From the NCBI RefSeq assembly GCF_002860405.1, contig NZ_NMWV01000005.1, forward strand, positions 1-64,000: a stretch of 64,000 nucleotides of DNA, read 5' to 3'. This document shows, in pieces, positions 1-8,625 of the stretch. Position 1 is the stretch's first letter. Each line of letters starts with the position of its first letter. A model generated the notes under the pieces. The model worked only from the letters and a program-made list of their open reading frames with translations. It had not been told where the DNA came from and made no database searches. Made by a program: the position numbers and the translations under genes. This DNA comes from Bifidobacterium imperatoris. Its GTDB lineage: Bacteria > Actinomycetota > Actinomycetes > Actinomycetales > Bifidobacteriaceae.

Positions 1-258
1 AGGGCCGCCGGCGGCCCCGGCTTCATACCCGACGACAAGCGAGAGGAGATCGAACACACGCTCGCGACCGTGAACCCGGCCGAGCTCGTCCGCCGCATCC
101 ACGACATCCAGGACCGGCTCGAAGCACTGGCGGCACCGCGCACCGCGCGGCTGGCCAGACGCATGGGCCCGGACATGGCATACTTGAACAAGACGCTCGC
201 CCGGATCGCGGGCGTCGAACCGGAAGACGACGAAACCCCACAAGCCGACGCGGACTAG
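1..258 (+). CDS. C-terminal fragment of a GC-rich protein, possibly a transposase/integrase
   Basis: The frame is open from the first base of the window and ends in a TAG, giving about 85 residues of a protein whose start lies outside. The visible part is rich in Arg, Ala and charged residues, with a helical stretch of the type NPAELVRRIHDIQDRLEAL and an acidic tail. The composition is clearly more GC-rich than the following genes. The style resembles the C-terminal tail of bifidobacterial DDE-type integrase/transposase proteins, but no catalytic motif is visible, so this is a guess. It marks the left edge of the accessory island. Confidence 0.45.
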   Translation, partial: RAAGGPGFIPDDKREEIEHTLATVNPAELVRRIHDIQDRLEALAAPRTARLARRMGPDMAYLNKTLARIAGVEPEDDETPQADAD

Positions 259-412
259 GATTTCACGCTCACCACAGGTGAGGCACCACTCCGGATTACG
301 CGCTCATTTTCAAATGAGGCACCTCGGTATCAATGAGGATGCGGCCGAGCCTGGCACATAAGCGCACGGTGGCGTGCGCTGACAACAGTGATCGAACACA
401 GGAGGTTCGCTC

Positions 413-1267
413 ATGGAGGAGCACAAAGACAATAGTTGGCTGGGATTATCCGGTGATGTATGCGTAGTCATCGGAGCGGTAGGCGGCATGGGTACCGCTA
501 TTGCAGCCGAGCTGGCTCACGCCGGAGCCCGATTGACATTGGTTGATATCAGCGAAGAACATACTGCCGCATATGCAGCGCAACTTGCCGACGAATATGG
601 TGTTGAAGCGCGAGGCTACGGTTGCGACGTTTCCGATGCCGATGATGTGGAGATTCTTAAAAATAAGGTCGTTGAGGATTTCGGCACTGTAGATGTGCTC
701 GTCAATACGGTTGGTATTCTGCGTTTCGCTCCGTTGGAAGATCTGCCGCTTTCCGATTGGAAGGATGTCATCAATGTGAATCTGACTGGTGCATTCATTC
801 TTTCGCAAGCCTTCGGCAAAGTGATGCTGGAGCATAAGACCGGACGCATTGTGCACATCTCTACCGTGGCCTCGCATTCGCCGGAAACCTTCTCCGGTGC
901 CTATTCATGCGCCAAAGCCGGCCTTGGCATGCTCTCAAAAATGATCGCCGCGGAATGGGGACCGTTTGGCATTCGTTCCAACTGCGTATGCCCATGCTTC
1001 GTTAAAACGCCGATGAGCGCATCCTTCTACGCCGACCCCAAGGTGACCGAAGAGCGCGAACGATTGATTGCATCCCGCCGTATCGGCGAAGTTCAGGATA
1101 TCGCCAATGCAGTGGCGTTCCTCGCATCCAAGCGCTCCGACTTCGTCAACGGCGATGAAATCAGCGTAGACGGCGGATTCCATCTCATGATGGGAGATCT
1201 CACACCCAAGCCGGGCGGCCGCCGTCAGTTCGCCATCAATTCCCTGAAGCAGCGCGGACTGCTGTAA
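413..1267 (+). CDS. SDR-family NAD(P)-dependent oxidoreductase
   Basis: A 284-residue cytoplasmic short-chain dehydrogenase/reductase with a Rossmann fold. The glycine-rich nucleotide loop is a variant, IGAVGGMG (residues about 20-27), where most family members have TGxxxGxG. The NNAG structural motif reads NTVG. The catalytic serine sits in HISTVASHS and the Tyr/Lys pair in YSCAKAG. A C-terminal DGG motif is present. The start is the ATG 7 bases after a strong AGGAGG site. It is first in an apparent operon with an OFA-type transporter and a Gfo/Idh oxidoreductase, so it probably oxidises or reduces a hydroxyl on an imported sugar or polyol-like compound. The substrate cannot be told from sequence. 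Confidence 0.88.
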   Translation: MEEHKDNSWLGLSGDVCVVIGAVGGMGTAIAAELAHAGARLTLVDISEEHTAAYAAQLADEYGVEARGYGCDVSDADDVEILKNKVVEDFGTVDVLVNTVGILRFAPLEDLPLSDWKDVINVNLTGAFILSQAFGKVMLEHKTGRIVHISTVASHSPETFSGAYSCAKAGLGMLSKMIAAEWGPFGIRSNCVCPCFVKTPMSASFYADPKVTEERERLIASRRIGEVQDIANAVAFLASKRSDFVNGDEISVDGGFHLMMGDLTPKPGGRRQFAINSLKQRGLL

Positions 1268-1329
1268 TCCACCCCACCAAAGTCAACGCTTGGATCGCAA
1301 TTCCACCACAGCGCAGAAAGGATTGTTTA

Positions 1330-2637
1330 ATGACTTCCCTTACAGCAGTTTCCGGCTCCAATGCGGCTGCCAAACATGAGCCCAACCGTTACGGCGTCTT
1401 GTCTGCCGCATTCGTGGTCATGTTCTTCGTGGCCTCCATTGCACTGTTCAGTGTCTTCCTGAACCCGCTTTCCGAACAACACGGGTGGACGCCCGCCGAA
1501 GTCAGCCTCTCATACTCTATTTTCCAGACGGTTATGGCCGTCACCGGCATCTTCTCCGGGCGCATCTCCGATAAATTCGGCCCGCGTACAGTCATGCTCG
1601 TCGGCGGTTTCGTCTTCGGTCTCGGTTGGTTCCTGACCGGCATTGCCGACAGTCTGCCAATGCTGTATATCTGCCACGGTTTGATTGCAGCTGTGGGCAA
1701 CGGTTTGGTGTACAACCCGGCGCTCACCACCGCACAGCGCTGGTTCCCGGATATTCGAGGCAAAGCATCCGGCATCCTCTTGGCCGCAGCTGCCATCGGA
1801 CCGGCTACGCTTGCTCCGGTGGCCAACGCCCTGTCCAGTGCATTCGGCGTATCCAATGCGCTGAAGATTCTCGGCGTCACCTTCTGGGTGACCATCACCT
1901 TGGGCTCGCTGTTCGTGCATCCAGCTCCGGCAGACTACCGCCCCAAGGGTTGGGAGCCGCCAGTCGCCGACAAGCCGGCAGCTGCTGCTTCGACCAAGGC
2001 CGGCGATGATGGAAGCTTTGATTTCAAAGCCATGCTCGCCTCGCCGCGCTTCTACATTCTGCTCGCCGTCTATGCTATGGCGGCATCCTCTGGCACCATG
2101 CTCGTGGGTGCCGTCTCCTCCATCTCACAGGAGCATGTTGGAGCTGTGGGTACCATGACCGCGGCCGCATTCGGCGCAATGGCTGTATCCATCTCCACCA
2201 TCTCCAATTTCCTAGGCCGCCTGACGTTCGGTGCACTGTATGACAAGTTCGGCGCATTCAAATGCCTATCGCTCATGCTGGTAGTCACCGCGCTCGCCAT
2301 GATTGCCATGTCGTTCGCCTATAACGCTGTGTTCTTCATGATCTGCGTGATTGTGCTCGGCTTCGCATTCGGCGCACTGCTGGTGATCTATCCGCCGTTG
2401 ACCGGTGAAACTTTCGGTACCAAGCATCTTGGTGTCAATTACGGCATCATGTTCCTCGGCTATGCGCTCGGCGCATGGATTGGTCCCCGCTTAGCCACCG
2501 GCCTGCACTCCGAAGCTTACGGATACCGCATCGCGTTCTATGCGGCTGCCGGCATCACCGTACTTGGCTTGGTGATTGTGCTGCTGCTTGCCGCCCACGT
2601 TAAGAAAGCCGGCACGATGATGCCGGTGAGGAAGTAA
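1330..2637 (+). CDS. MFS transporter, OFA (oxalate/formate antiporter-like) type
   Basis: A 435-residue membrane protein with about twelve hydrophobic segments and the MFS loop signature SDKFGPR between TM2 and TM3, with a matching YDKFGAF in the second half. The N-terminal half resembles the OFA family, whose known members exchange small carboxylates. The long central loop is Ala/Lys/Pro-rich (about residues 205-230). AGAAAGGA lies 7 bases before the ATG. It sits between an SDR and a Gfo/Idh dehydrogenase with short gaps (62 and 21 bases), so it probably imports their substrate or exports their product. It is paralogous in type to the OFA transporter at 19352-20623. Confidence 0.85.
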   Translation: MTSLTAVSGSNAAAKHEPNRYGVLSAAFVVMFFVASIALFSVFLNPLSEQHGWTPAEVSLSYSIFQTVMAVTGIFSGRISDKFGPRTVMLVGGFVFGLGWFLTGIADSLPMLYICHGLIAAVGNGLVYNPALTTAQRWFPDIRGKASGILLAAAAIGPATLAPVANALSSAFGVSNALKILGVTFWVTITLGSLFVHPAPADYRPKGWEPPVADKPAAAASTKAGDDGSFDFKAMLASPRFYILLAVYAMAASSGTMLVGAVSSISQEHVGAVGTMTAAAFGAMAVSISTISNFLGRLTFGALYDKFGAFKCLSLMLVVTALAMIAMSFAYNAVFFMICVIVLGFAFGALLVIYPPLTGETFGTKHLGVNYGIMFLGYALGAWIGPRLATGLHSEAYGYRIAFYAAAGITVLGLVIVLLLAAHVKKAGTMMPVRK

Positions 2638-2658
2638 AGAAGTGTCAATTAAGGAGCA

Positions 2659-3699
2659 ATGATGACAGAACAACTTCGACTGGCCGTTATTGGCGCAGGC
2701 GCTATGGGACGCGACCATATCCGTTACATTCAGGACGATGCCGACGCGCGATTGGTGGCTATCGCCGATCCGGTACCCGCCACCGAGCAAGTGGCCAAGG
2801 ATGCCGGAGTGCCGTGGTTCGCTGATTATAAGGAAATGCTGGAATGCACCGCACTGGATGGTGTGGTCATCGCATCCCCGAACCATCTGCATGTGCCGAT
2901 GGCCCGCGAAACCGTAAAGCGTGGCATTCCGACCTTGGTGGAGAAGCCGATCAGCGATGATTTGGATGACGCCCGCGCGTTTGCCGACGAAGCACGTGCC
3001 TCCGGCGTACCGGTGCTGGTGGGCCAGCATCGCCGCCATAATCCCAAGGTTCGCCGTGCCAAGGAAATCATCGAATCTGGTGCACTCGGCACAATCGTGA
3101 CCGTTGCAATCCTGTACAACCTGTACAAGCCGGATACCTACTATGACATTCCGTGGCGCAGGCAAAAAGGCGCGGGACCGATTCTGGTGAACATGGTGCA
3201 CGATGTGGATCTCATGCGCTATCTCATCGGCGAGCCGGTGAAAATCCAAGGCATGTCCGCAAATTCGGCGCGTGGCTTCGAAGTGGAGGATTCCGCTGTG
3301 GCCACCGTGCGATTCGCCAACGGCACATTGGGTACCATTACCTTGTCTGATTCGGCGGCCAGCCCGTGGAATTGGGAATCCACCGCGCGCGAGAATCCAT
3401 TCTTTGCCCCATATGACACCGACGCCTACTACATCATGGGCACCAAGGCCTCGCTTTCCCTGCCGCGCTTGCACCTGTTCTCTCATGCCGGTGGCGTGAG
3501 CGATTGGACCAAGCCGTTCGTATGCGAGGTGCAGGGCGTGCGCGAAGGACTGCCGCACCGTTTGCAACTGAAGCATTTCGAGCGTGTGATTCGTGCAGAG
3601 GAGGAGCCGCTGGTCACTCCTGAGGATGCGATTAAAACATTGGAAGTGCTGAACGCCGTCAAACAGGCGGCGGACGGTGGCGAGCTTGTTCGTCTGTAG
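2659..3699 (+). CDS. Gfo/Idh/MocA-family oxidoreductase
   Basis: A 346-residue protein with an N-terminal Rossmann domain (VIGAGAMGRDH, residues about 10-20) and the family's catalytic/structural motif EKP in VEKPISDD near residue 96. The C-terminal half is the alpha/beta substrate domain. Family members oxidise or reduce sugars, inositols or amino sugars with NAD(P). AAGGAG precedes two adjacent ATG codons; the first is used here. It closes the three-gene SDR/OFA/Gfo operon and is followed directly by a strong terminator. Two unrelated dehydrogenases with one transporter suggest consecutive redox steps on one imported compound. The substrate is unknown. Confidence 0.9.
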   Translation: MMTEQLRLAVIGAGAMGRDHIRYIQDDADARLVAIADPVPATEQVAKDAGVPWFADYKEMLECTALDGVVIASPNHLHVPMARETVKRGIPTLVEKPISDDLDDARAFADEARASGVPVLVGQHRRHNPKVRRAKEIIESGALGTIVTVAILYNLYKPDTYYDIPWRRQKGAGPILVNMVHDVDLMRYLIGEPVKIQGMSANSARGFEVEDSAVATVRFANGTLGTITLSDSAASPWNWESTARENPFFAPYDTDAYYIMGTKASLSLPRLHLFSHAGGVSDWTKPFVCEVQGVREGLPHRLQLKHFERVIRAEEEPLVTPEDAIKTLEVLNAVKQAADGGELVRL

Positions 3700-3720
3700 T
3701 TGACGATTGAAAGCTGACTT

Positions 3721-3759
3721 TGTGGCTCTCCTCGGTCTAAGGAGAGCCACATCTTTTTG
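3721..3759 (+). terminator. Rho-independent terminator after the SDR/OFA/Gfo operon
   Basis: Arms TGTGGCTCTCCT and AGGAGAGCCACA form a perfect 12-bp stem with a 7-base loop, followed by ATCTTTTTG. It belongs to a recurring family of GGCTC-stem terminators in this window (compare 8362, 24585, 29271). Confidence 0.9.
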
Positions 3760-3773
3760 TAGAGAATGACGCT

Positions 3774-3797
3774 TATCGAATAAACATTCGATATAAT
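3774..3797 (+). promoter_or_regulatory. TetR operator with overlapping -10 box for the TetR gene at 3805
   Basis: TATCGAAT-AAAC-ATTCGATA is a perfect inverted repeat (3774-3793), equivalent to ATCGAA-N6-TTCGAT. A consensus TATAAT (3792-3797) overlaps its right end. Transcription starting 7-8 bases further on would begin at about 3804-3805, exactly at the ATG of MVAAKQK. Autoregulation and a leaderless mRNA are inferred. No good -35 was seen. Confidence 0.7.
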
Positions 3798-3804
3798 GGC
3801 TCGC

Positions 3805-4437
3805 ATGGTAGCAGCGAAGCAGAAGAGGGTGCGTAAAAGTCCCGAGGAAAGGCGCAGCGAGATTGCGCAAGCCGCAGTACGTCTGGTGGGGGAGAAGGGC
3901 TATTATGGCACATCCCTAAAAGACGTGGCTGATGCGGTAGGCATGAGCCAGCCGGGCCTGTTGCATTATATCGGCAATAAAGAAGGCCTGCTGTCGATGC
4001 TTATCACCGACAATTACGATACATATGGCACGCCTGACGACTTTATGCAATCAGGATTGCCGGGCAGTGACCCCAATCGTCTGCTATTCCCCTCATATCT
4101 GAGGTATTTGGTTCGGTATAACGCGCAGCGGCGCGAATTGGTGCGCTTGTACATGAGCCTTGAATCCGAGGCGTTCAGCCCCGAGCATCCGTTGTTCGAG
4201 TACTTCGAGAATCGTCCGGAAGCGGTTTGGGATCATTATTGCCGTTATCCGTGGGTGATTCCTTCTCAACTGGGCTCGTGGGAGGATTCCATGAAGCCGA
4301 TAGTTCGTCTGTGCATTGAGGCTATGGATGGAACTCAGCTGCGTTGGATGCGTCAGCCTCCCGTGGATTTGTATGATGAATGGCTGAAATTTGAAGCGCT
4401 GATTTTCCCTTCACCCCTCTGGGATAACTATCGTTGA
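3805..4437 (+). CDS. TetR-family regulator (first of four paralogues)
   Basis: A 210-residue repressor-type protein. The N-terminal helix-turn-helix covers about residues 10-55 (SLKDVADAVGMSQPGLLHYIG). The C-terminal domain ends with the signature DGTQLRWM...FPSPLWDNYR that recurs in the three other TetR proteins of this window. An earlier in-frame ATG at 3796 lies inside the TATAAT box, so the ATG at 3805, matching a predicted leaderless transcript, is preferred. Its own promoter carries ATCGAA-N6-TTCGAT, and sites with the same architecture (ATCTAA-N6-TTAGAT) occur before the downstream MFS and GH30 genes. It is therefore the likely local repressor of the MFS/GH42/GH30 genes, probably released by an imported sugar. 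Confidence 0.85.
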   Translation: MVAAKQKRVRKSPEERRSEIAQAAVRLVGEKGYYGTSLKDVADAVGMSQPGLLHYIGNKEGLLSMLITDNYDTYGTPDDFMQSGLPGSDPNRLLFPSYLRYLVRYNAQRRELVRLYMSLESEAFSPEHPLFEYFENRPEAVWDHYCRYPWVIPSQLGSWEDSMKPIVRLCIEAMDGTQLRWMRQPPVDLYDEWLKFEALIFPSPLWDNYR

Positions 4438-4615
4438 CGCTGTGATGAGTGGAATGCCGTCAACAATGGTGTTGGCGGCGCCGCTCATGCTGCTGTTCTA
4501 CTGAAGAGTCTTTACTAGATAAAATCATTTCCGCGTGTCGCAAAAGGCGCTTACTGGTTGATAATCGTTGGAATTGCAATGTTTATTAGCTATCTAATAC
4601 CTGCTATATAACAAT

Positions 4616-4644
4616 TTGACAAAGAATGTTTTCAGGTTTATGCT
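4616..4644 (+). promoter_or_regulatory. Sigma-70 type promoter of the sugar transporter operon
   Basis: A consensus TTGACA (4616-4621) is separated by 17 bases from TATGCT (4639-4644, four of six matches). The predicted start of transcription is near 4651-4653, at the left edge of the ATCTAA-N6-TTAGAT palindrome. Confidence 0.75.
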
Positions 4645-4652
4645 AATGGCAT

Positions 4653-4670
4653 ATCTAATGCATGTTAGAT
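4653..4670 (+). promoter_or_regulatory. Operator ATCTAA-N6-TTAGAT at the MFS promoter start point
   Basis: The perfect inverted repeat ATCTAA-TGCATG-TTAGAT lies at the predicted start of transcription. A degenerate copy (ATCTAA-N6-CTATAT) lies upstream of the -35 box at 4592-4609. The half-site spacing equals that of the palindrome before the TetR gene at 3805, which suggests the same regulator. Confidence 0.65.
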
Positions 4671-4717
4671 ACATGTCAAAGCAGACACTGAAGAAATAAG
4701 GAACACGAGGTTCAAGG

Positions 4718-6046
4718 ATGAGTGCTTCAACCGCAATCCCCGCAGACGAGCGTCTGGCGGCCTTTAACGCGAATATCGAAGCGGCGGACAAGGATCCGTC
4801 GCTGTCTCCCGAAACCGGCAAGCAGATGGATAAGGTCACGTTGATTCGTTTCGGCGCCGGCTTCCTGGTCTTCGGCCTGTTGTGGATGAGCGGTCTGGCC
4901 ATCGTTTCCGCCGTGCTGCTCACCAAGCACCTGCAGTCCATCTTCGGCCCGGATGTTGAAGGCCTGACCGGTGTAATCAACGCCTGCACTGCAGTCGCCT
5001 CCCTGGTTTCCAACCTGCTGTTTGGCACCCTGTCCGATCGTTCCCGCTCCAAGTGGGGCCGCCGTACTCCGTTCATCGTGCTCGGCGCCATTCTCGGCGG
5101 TGTGACCCTGTTCCTGACCGGCATGGTCACCAACGCTGTGGCCATCACCATCATTTACTGCCTGTGCATGTTCGGTCTGAACGCCATGATTGCCCCGCTG
5201 GTCGCCATGATCTCCGACCGTATCCCGATGAACGTGCGTGGCACCATGTCCGCTTTCTTCGGCGCCGGCCAGACCTGCGGTGCTCCGATCGGTACCCTTA
5301 TCGGTTCTGCTTTCATCCTGAAGTCGTTCCCGGGCTTCATTCTCGCCGGCATCCTGATGTTCCTCGGCGGCATCGTTGCCGTGATCATCGTGCCGAAGGA
5401 ATCCTCCGCAGACTTCCTGCCCAAGGATGAAGGCAAGGCCTCCGACGTGCTCCGCAGCTTCATTCCGCCGAAGTTCTCCACCGCTCACGACTTCTACAAG
5501 GCATTCGCCGGCCGTATCTGCATGCTGCTGAGCTACCAGATGATCACCGTCTACCAGCTGCTCATCTTCCAGAAGTACATCGGCCTTGATGACACCGCTG
5601 CCGGTGCCGCAATGGCCACCATGTCCGTGATCACTATGGTCGTCTCCCTTGGCGGTTCCGTGGTCGCCGGCCCGATCTCCGACCTCATCGGCCGCCGTAA
5701 GATTCCGGTCGTTGCCGCTTCCGTGCTGTTCGCCATCGGTATGGCTATGCCGTGGATCATGCCGACCACGCTGGGCATGTTCCTCTACGCCGGCATCGCT
5801 GGCCTCGGCTACGGTGTCTACTCCTCCGTGGATCAGGCCCTGAACGTCGACGTGCTGCCGAACAAGGAAGAGGCAGGCAAGGATCTCGGTGTGCTGAACC
5901 TCGCCACCACCTTGGGCCAGATGCTCGGCCCGGTGCTCATGTCCGTAATCACCATGACCCTCGGCTACGCCGCCGCCTTCCCGATCTCCATCGTGTTCGC
6001 GCTGCTCGGCTGCGTGTTCATCATGATGATCAAGGGCGTCAAGTAA
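4718..6046 (+). CDS. MFS sugar transporter (GPH-like)
   Basis: A 442-residue inner-membrane protein with about twelve hydrophobic segments after a polar N-terminus of some 45 residues. The loop GTLSDRSRSKWGRRTP resembles the conserved cytoplasmic loop of glycoside/cation symporters and related MFS carriers, and its counterpart is ISDLIGRRKIP. The next gene is a GH42 beta-galactosidase-type enzyme about 150 bases downstream, so a galactoside or arabinoside-type oligosaccharide is the likely substrate. The start follows GAGG with 9-base spacing. Expression is probably controlled from the TTGACA-N17-TATGCT promoter and the operator over its start point. Confidence 0.85.
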   Translation: MSASTAIPADERLAAFNANIEAADKDPSLSPETGKQMDKVTLIRFGAGFLVFGLLWMSGLAIVSAVLLTKHLQSIFGPDVEGLTGVINACTAVASLVSNLLFGTLSDRSRSKWGRRTPFIVLGAILGGVTLFLTGMVTNAVAITIIYCLCMFGLNAMIAPLVAMISDRIPMNVRGTMSAFFGAGQTCGAPIGTLIGSAFILKSFPGFILAGILMFLGGIVAVIIVPKESSADFLPKDEGKASDVLRSFIPPKFSTAHDFYKAFAGRICMLLSYQMITVYQLLIFQKYIGLDDTAAGAAMATMSVITMVVSLGGSVVAGPISDLIGRRKIPVVAASVLFAIGMAMPWIMPTTLGMFLYAGIAGLGYGVYSSVDQALNVDVLPNKEEAGKDLGVLNLATTLGQMLGPVLMSVITMTLGYAAAFPISIVFALLGCVFIMMIKGVK

Positions 6047-6090
6047 GCCTCGCGTAGAACGCGAAACCATGCAATAACCCTCTCGGCTGC

Positions 6091-6128
6091 GGCCGGTCCG
6101 CTTGAATCAATCCAGTGGACCGGCCGTT
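6091..6128 (+). terminator. Hairpin between the MFS gene and the GH42 gene
   Basis: GGCCGGTCC (6091-6099) pairs perfectly with GGACCGGCC (6117-6125), followed by GTTTCC. The T-run is weak, so it may act as a partial terminator or mRNA-stabilising element that sets different levels of transporter and enzyme. Confidence 0.5.
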
Positions 6129-6202
6129 TCCATACATTCCAGTCAGCATTACGTACAACCAAATCAAATCAAACCCAACCACAGCAGGGGAGTGACCTTA
6201 CG

Positions 6203-8338
6203 ATGAGCAAGACCAGCGTTGACCGCATCCTGTTCGGCGCAGCCTACTATGACGAATACATGCCCGCAGGGCAGGACCGTATCGAAACCGATATGCGCAT
6301 GATGGATGCGGCCGGCATCAACGTGATTCGTATCGCCGAATCAACCTGGAGCACCTGCGAGCCACAGCCGGGCGTATTCGATTTCAGCCATGTCGACCGT
6401 GCGCTGGAGGCCGCACATCGCCACGGCATCAGCGTGATCGTCGGCACACCCACGTACGCGGTGCCCTCATGGTTGGTTAAGATGCACCCGGATGTACTGG
6501 CCGAGACTCCGGCAGGACCCGGTAAGTACGGCCCGCGCCAGATCATGGATATCGTCAACCCTGCCTACCGGTACTATGGCGAACGCGTGATTCGCCGCCT
6601 GATTGAGCATGTAGCCAACCATCCGGCGGTCATCGGCTATCAGGTGGACAACGAAACCAAGTATTACGATTCCGTAAGCCCTGATATGCAGGCGTTGTTC
6701 ATCAAATACCTGCGCGGCAAGTTCCATGATGATCTGGGTGCGTTGAACGCCCACTTTGGGCTCGACTATTGGTCCAACCGTGTGGACGCTTGGGAGGACT
6801 TCCCGGATGTGACCAATACGATCAACCAATCGTTGCGCGGCGAATTCGACCGTTTCCGCCGTGCGCAGGTGGCTGAATTCCTCGCATGGCAGGCGGATAT
6901 CGTGCGCGAATACGCCCGCGAGGACCAGTTCGTAACCCAGAACTTCGACTTCGAATGGCGCGGCTACTCCTACGGCATCCAACCGGCCGTCGATCATTTC
7001 AAGGCTTCCAAGGCCGTGGACATCACCGGCGTGGACATTTACCATCCAACCGAGGATGAGCTTACCGGCACCGAAATCGCTTTCGGCGGCGATGTGACCC
7101 GCTCCACCAAGAACGGTGCCAACTATCTGGTGCTTGAGACCGAGGCGCAAGGCCAGCACGGCTGGGTGCCGTTCCCCGGTCAGCTGCGCTTGCAGGCTTA
7201 CTCGCACTTGGCATCCGGCGCGGATATGGTGGAATACTGGCATTGGCACTCCATCCATAACTCCTTCGAAACCTATTGGAAGGGGCTCTTAAGCCACGAC
7301 ATGGAATCGAACCCGACCTACGAAGAGGCCGGCGTATTCGGCCGCGAGGTTGCGGACATTGCCGTAGGCGGGCGTCTAGTGCATCTCGCCAAGCGCAACA
7401 AGGTGGCCATCATGGTCTCCAACGAGTCGCTTTCCGCATTGGAATGGTTCCGTGTGGAAACCGGTTTCCCGGATGGAGTGGGCGTCAACTACAACGACAT
7501 TGTGCGCCGCGTCTACGATGCCTTCTTCCAGTTCAACGTGGAGTGCGACTTCCTGCCGGTGGACGCCCCCGCCGAGCGTCTTGCGCAGTACGCCATGATT
7601 GTGACCCCGGCCCTCTACTGCACGCCGGAGGAGACTATTGCGCGCCTGCGCGACTTCGTGGCGAACGGTGGCCATCTGCTTTCCACGATGCGCTCGTTCG
7701 TCACCGATGATGAGGTCACGGTCTGGGATGATCGCGCACCGCACAACCTGACAGACGTATTCGGCCTGACCTACAACCAGTTCACCCGCCCGAAGAACCG
7801 TGTTGCCGTTGAGTTTGCAGACGATGCCACACTGGCCGGCACCGCGGCAGCTCAGGCCGAAGCATTGATCGAACTGCTGAAGGTAGATGCCGCCGCCAAT
7901 ACCGAAGTGCTTGCCCGCTACGGCCACTATGCATGGGAATCCTATGCGGCAGTGACCCGTCATCAATTCGGTCAGGGCAGCGCCGAATGGATCGGCACCT
8001 TGCTGGATGCCGATACCATGCGTGCGGTGGTGCGCGAGGCTGTGGAACATGCTGGTATCCGTCCGGTCGGTCTGCCGCTCGCCGGCACCATCACCGTGCG
8101 CCAAGGTGTGAACCAGGCCAGCGAAACCGTGACCTACCTGCTCAATTATTCTGCCGATACGGTGACCTTCCCCAGCCCGGTGGCCGGTTCGGTGGTCGTG
8201 GCACCTCAGGTTATTGGTTCGGATGGCACTGTGGATGAAGCGGCCTCCGCTGCGCTCGCCGTTCGTCCGGGCAAGAGCGTTCAGGTTGGTGAGGAGCTGA
8301 CGATTCCGCGCTGGAACCTGGCTATCATCATTGATTGA
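6203..8338 (+). CDS. GH42 beta-galactosidase-family glycoside hydrolase
   Basis: A 711-residue cytoplasmic enzyme of glycoside hydrolase family 42, with a catalytic TIM barrel, a trimerisation domain (about residues 390-610) and a small C-terminal beta domain. The acid/base is predicted as Glu151 in YQVDNE and the nucleophile as Glu312 in LVLETEAQG. No signal peptide is visible, so the substrate must be imported, presumably by the MFS carrier just upstream. Bifidobacterial GH42 enzymes act on beta-galactosides of different linkages, and some on alpha-L-arabinopyranosides; the linkage cannot be told here. GGGGAGTG precedes the ATG, and a strong terminator follows. Confidence 0.92.
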   Translation: MSKTSVDRILFGAAYYDEYMPAGQDRIETDMRMMDAAGINVIRIAESTWSTCEPQPGVFDFSHVDRALEAAHRHGISVIVGTPTYAVPSWLVKMHPDVLAETPAGPGKYGPRQIMDIVNPAYRYYGERVIRRLIEHVANHPAVIGYQVDNETKYYDSVSPDMQALFIKYLRGKFHDDLGALNAHFGLDYWSNRVDAWEDFPDVTNTINQSLRGEFDRFRRAQVAEFLAWQADIVREYAREDQFVTQNFDFEWRGYSYGIQPAVDHFKASKAVDITGVDIYHPTEDELTGTEIAFGGDVTRSTKNGANYLVLETEAQGQHGWVPFPGQLRLQAYSHLASGADMVEYWHWHSIHNSFETYWKGLLSHDMESNPTYEEAGVFGREVADIAVGGRLVHLAKRNKVAIMVSNESLSALEWFRVETGFPDGVGVNYNDIVRRVYDAFFQFNVECDFLPVDAPAERLAQYAMIVTPALYCTPEETIARLRDFVANGGHLLSTMRSFVTDDEVTVWDDRAPHNLTDVFGLTYNQFTRPKNRVAVEFADDATLAGTAAAQAEALIELLKVDAAANTEVLARYGHYAWESYAAVTRHQFGQGSAEWIGTLLDADTMRAVVREAVEHAGIRPVGLPLAGTITVRQGVNQASETVTYLLNYSADTVTFPSPVAGSVVVAPQVIGSDGTVDEAASAALAVRPGKSVQVGEELTIPRWNLAIIID

Positions 8339-8361
8339 TGATTGATTGGTCCCTGTGATTT

Positions 8362-8394
8362 TTGGCTCTCCTTCGATTGAAGGAGAGCCTTTTT
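8362..8394 (+). terminator. Rho-independent terminator after GH42
   Basis: GGCTCTCCTTC and GAAGGAGAGCC form a perfect stem with a 4-base loop, followed by five T. It is nearly identical to the stem at 3721-3751. Confidence 0.92.
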
Positions 8395-8507
8395 GCTGTG
8401 TGCGGCAATGTGTGCGATGTCTAATAACTACTAAAAGGTAGATAAATAAAACATAAGATATTCACAATAATTAAGACATGCTGGTGTTTCCTAGTTGTAC
8501 CTTGCGC

Positions 8508-8533
8508 TATCATATATCTAGTAGCTGTTAGAT
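8508..8533 (+). promoter_or_regulatory. -10 box and TetR-type operator before GH30
   Basis: TATCAT (8508-8513) is a five-of-six -10 box. It is followed at once by ATCTAG-TAGCTG-TTAGAT (8516-8533), the same ATCTAA-N6-TTAGAT architecture as at 4653 with one mismatch. The remaining upstream stretch (8395-8507) is AT-rich with further half-sites (CTAATAACTA, GGTAGATA) but no clear -35. Confidence 0.6.
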
Positions 8534-8625
8534 AAAGAAGTCACCTGACGGCGAAGAAGCATAACTCAATGAAGAGCAGCGCGGCTGGAATAACCGCGTA
8601 ACCATCCAAAGAAAGGAAATCCATC

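Noticed and set aside
2491..3870. A 459-codon minus-strand frame opposite the Gfo/Idh gene
   Set aside because: It crosses the terminator at 3721 and the TetR operator, and the plus-strand gene is well supported.
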